Assembly (NCBI RefSeq): GCF_003712195.1
Contig: NZ_RDSD01000029.1
Location: 1-47,947 of the forward strand
DNA length: 47,947 nucleotides
Direction: 5' to 3'
Source: Proteiniphilum sp. X52
GTDB taxonomy: Bacteria > Bacteroidota > Bacteroidia > Bacteroidales > Dysgonomonadaceae
The notes under the pieces were generated by a model. It did not search any database. It was not told where the DNA came from and worked only from the letters and a program-made list of their open reading frames with translations. The first letter of the stretch is position 1. Every line of letters starts with the position of its first letter. Below are positions 46,461 to 47,947 of this stretch, in pieces. Made by a program: the position numbers and the translations under genes.

Positions 46461-47606
46461 ATGGATTATAAGGATTTTTTGTGTGACGACCTTTTTGTAT
46501 ACTGGAGAATTCACCCCACAAGGGAACTGAATTCCTTTTGGGATAGTTTTATCAGGGAAAACGAAGAATATAAGGAAGCGTTCAATAAAGCCATTGAAAC
46601 TTTCGACGCGATACGTAGCCAGCAAGATCCATTTCAAATAGAAGATACTTCCGTTCTGCTCAAATTAAAAAATAGGATTAAAAAAGAAAAGAAACGCAAA
46701 TCCAATATCATCCTCACGTCTTCTGCCGCTGCGGTATTACTCCTTATGATCATATCCACCCTTTTTATATTCCGCGAAAAACCCGAAGAGACGGATCTCC
46801 GGATGTCTTCCATCGGAGAAGTGATGAGTAACAACAATATTCAACTTTTTACCGGCAACGAAGTGTTGGAAATAGATAACAATTCCACGCTGAACCTGTC
46901 TGAAAAGAAACACAGCGCAGTGATCCGGAATCCCCTTACAAAGCAAGAAATTAATTTAAACGATAACAGGACAAACACGCTTCTGGTTCCCTATGGAAAG
47001 AGATCGACCATGATATTGGCAGACGGCTCGAAAGTACATTTGAATTCCGGTACGAAAATGGAGTTTCCCACCACATTTTCCGGCAAAAAAAGAGAAATCA
47101 ATGTGGAAGGAGAAATTTTCATTGAAGTGGCAAAACAAAACAACACTCCCTTTGTGATCCACACGCCACATTCTCAAATCACCGTCCATGGCACCTCCTT
47201 TAATGTATCTTCCTATTCTGAGGATAGAAGGGAATCCGTGGTTTTGGTCAATGGTTCAGTGGAGGTGAAAAGTAAAAAAAGCACCCTATTATTAAACCCC
47301 AATGAAATGGCAGAGATCGAAAACGGACAAATCATGCGAAAAGAGGTGGATGTCTCGGATTATATAGGTTGGACAAGGGGCTATATGCAATTTAACAAGT
47401 CGCCCCTCAACGAGGTATTGAAGAAAATAGGAAGATACTACAATATAGAGTTTCAATTTGCTTCAGATTTGAATATGCATAACCAGAGTTGTTCGGGAAA
47501 ACTATTCCTTTCGGAGAACTTGAACGATGTGCTTGAAGCTTTTTCTAAAATGACTTATTATCACTATGACAAACAAAGTGATAAAGCAATTTTCATCCAT
47601 AAATAA
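46461..47606 (+). CDS. FecR-type anti-sigma factor
   Basis: 381 residues. A cytoplasmic N-terminus (1-80) that would hold the sigma factor, one membrane helix (82-104), a FecR domain (about 178-272; YGKRSTMILADGSKVHLNSG, VEGEIFIEVAKQ, ITVHGTSFNV) and a DUF4974-like C-terminal domain (about 310-381). It transmits a signal from an outer-membrane transporter to the ECF factor encoded upstream. The 263-bp gap to the sigma gene shows no other gene. Confidence 0.95.
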   Translation: MDYKDFLCDDLFVYWRIHPTRELNSFWDSFIRENEEYKEAFNKAIETFDAIRSQQDPFQIEDTSVLLKLKNRIKKEKKRKSNIILTSSAAAVLLLMIISTLFIFREKPEETDLRMSSIGEVMSNNNIQLFTGNEVLEIDNNSTLNLSEKKHSAVIRNPLTKQEINLNDNRTNTLLVPYGKRSTMILADGSKVHLNSGTKMEFPTTFSGKKREINVEGEIFIEVAKQNNTPFVIHTPHSQITVHGTSFNVSSYSEDRRESVVLVNGSVEVKSKKSTLLLNPNEMAEIENGQIMRKEVDVSDYIGWTRGYMQFNKSPLNEVLKKIGRYYNIEFQFASDLNMHNQSCSGKLFLSENLNDVLEAFSKMTYYHYDKQSDKAIFIHK

Positions 47607-47743
47607 CCAAAGAATCAATGATTTCATCAAGTAGAATAAGTAAAGGCAAAACAAGTTTTACCTATACCACAAGCAAAGGAAGGATCTAACTTTTATGAAT
47701 ATATCAACTCAAAAATATTTTATGCCTATGAGAGATGAAAAAT

Positions 47744-47778
47744 GAAAAAAGTCGAATAATGTTGCCGCATTATTCGAC
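47744..47778 (-). terminator. strong leftward Rho-independent terminator
   Basis: GTCGAATAATG (47751-47761) and CATTATTCGAC (47768-47778) form a perfect 11-bp stem; on the leftward strand it is followed by six T. On the rightward strand there is no U run. Confidence 0.85.
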
Positions 47779-47790
47779 CCGAGCGTGAAT

Positions 47791-47860
47791 TTTGCGCTTA
47801 AGCAAGAGCAGAGACCAAACTTGTTGGGGTCATGCCAAGCAATAGCAAAATCTACGAAGT
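47791..47860 (+). repeat. hairpin repeat, copy B
   Basis: Reads TTTTGCGCTTAAGC, AGAGCAGAG, a foldable GACCAAAC...TTGGGGTC stem, ATGCCAAGC. It lies 44 bp before the SusC-like ATG, within the predicted antisense RNA. Confidence 0.65.
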
Positions 47861-47896
47861 GAATCTAATTTATTGGTAACAAATTATAATTCAAAA

Positions 47897-47927
47897 CAAA
47901 GGTATGCAAGAAAAGTATAAATGTAAA
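47897..47927 (-). promoter_or_regulatory. leftward promoter of the antisense RNA candidate
   Basis: TACCTTTG fits TANNTTTG exactly; the -33 box TTTA differs from TTTG by one base at a 19-base spacing. Confidence 0.5.
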
Positions 47928-47947
47928 CTATTTACCACGAAAAAAAA
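47904..47947 (+). CDS. start of a SusC-like TonB-dependent receptor, cut by window end
   Basis: An open frame MQEKYKCKLFTTKK runs to the edge. The position after ECF sigma and FecR, and the basic start before an expected signal peptide, fit the first codons of a SusC/RagA-type receptor. Only 14 codons are visible. Confidence 0.5.
   Translation, partial: MQEKYKCKLFTTKK

Larger units (their letters stand above)
47744..47896 (-). ncRNA. candidate antisense RNA over the SusC-like leader
   Basis: A leftward -7 box TACCTTTG (47897-47904) with TTTA 19 bp further upstream (47924-47927) overlaps the ATG of the SusC-like gene. Transcription leftward would run to the terminator at 47744-47778, giving about 145 nt fully antisense to the leader. 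The placement between an anti-sigma gene and susC matches DonS-type antisense RNAs of Bacteroides. Confidence 0.55.
47607..47903. other. SusC-like gene leader, holding an antisense RNA candidate
   Basis: No coding region. It contains a leftward terminator, hairpin repeat copy B and, at its right end, a leftward promoter. Confidence 0.6.

Overview
The window reads as chromosomal DNA of a Bacteroidales bacterium. Several genes are preceded by the Bacteroidetes housekeeping promoter (-7 TANNTTTG, -33 TTG/TTTG) and none by an evident Shine-Dalgarno sequence. There are many SPII lipoproteins and outer-membrane beta-barrel proteins, an S46 dipeptidyl peptidase, an M49 peptidase, an alpha2-type glycyl-tRNA synthetase, and an ECF sigma/FecR pair leading into a SusC-like gene. 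The gene content fits a proteolytic member of the Dysgonomonadaceae/Porphyromonadaceae, but that placement is inference.

Layout. 1-3240 is an AT-rich leftward cluster: a 60-residue double-glycine-leader peptide, a radical SAM/SPASM maturase and a TonB-receptor-like outer-membrane protein cut by the window edge. It looks like a ribosomal peptide (RiPP) locus. 3910-15628 is a leftward run: a membrane-anchored TPR/HTH regulator, an FUSC-family membrane protein, a DUF5686 outer-membrane protein, EttA, DPP7 and a polysaccharide flippase. 15941-18792 runs rightward (GlyRS, FKBP lipoprotein, unknown lipoprotein). 18832-25181 runs leftward: a TonB-type receptor, then FeoB behind an unusual membrane-anchored DtxR-like/FeoA/FeoA fusion. 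A separate DtxR-family regulator is divergent from it across a shared operator-like palindrome. 26048-32985 is mostly leftward (DacB, a porin, an M16 peptidase, a 2-hydroxyacid dehydrogenase, tRNA-Asn, MiaA, a pRiA4b ORF-3 protein). 33560-41143 is rightward (unknown, RpoN, PAP2-like, GcvH, PurE, M49 peptidase, FolC). A broken antitoxin/PIN-toxin pair and a second copy of the folC 3' end follow. Two paralogous lipoproteins and a DUF937 protein read leftward, then ThyA, FolA, an ECF sigma factor, FecR and the first codons of a SusC-like protein read rightward.

Three kinds of structure are not explained by the genes. (1) Tracts of about 7-bp (some 8-bp) tandem repeats lie between genes, often right up to a start codon. 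Four of them carry the same GTAATT-type unit in the same orientation relative to the downstream gene. (2) Three copies of a diverged repeat share the order TTAAG, GAGCA(A/G)AG, hairpin, GCCA(T)AGC; each lies upstream of a coding region in the same orientation. (3) A leftward terminator and a leftward promoter between fecR and the SusC-like start outline an antisense RNA over the leader, as in the DonS-type antisense RNAs known from Bacteroides. There is also a 191-bp MITE-like element (37264-37454) with 18-bp inverted ends and a TTA target duplication.

As a physiological picture, the window combines peptide degradation (DPP7, M49 and M16 peptidases), ferrous iron uptake with metal-responsive control, folate/thymidylate and one-carbon functions (GcvH, FolC, ThyA, FolA), and envelope functions.
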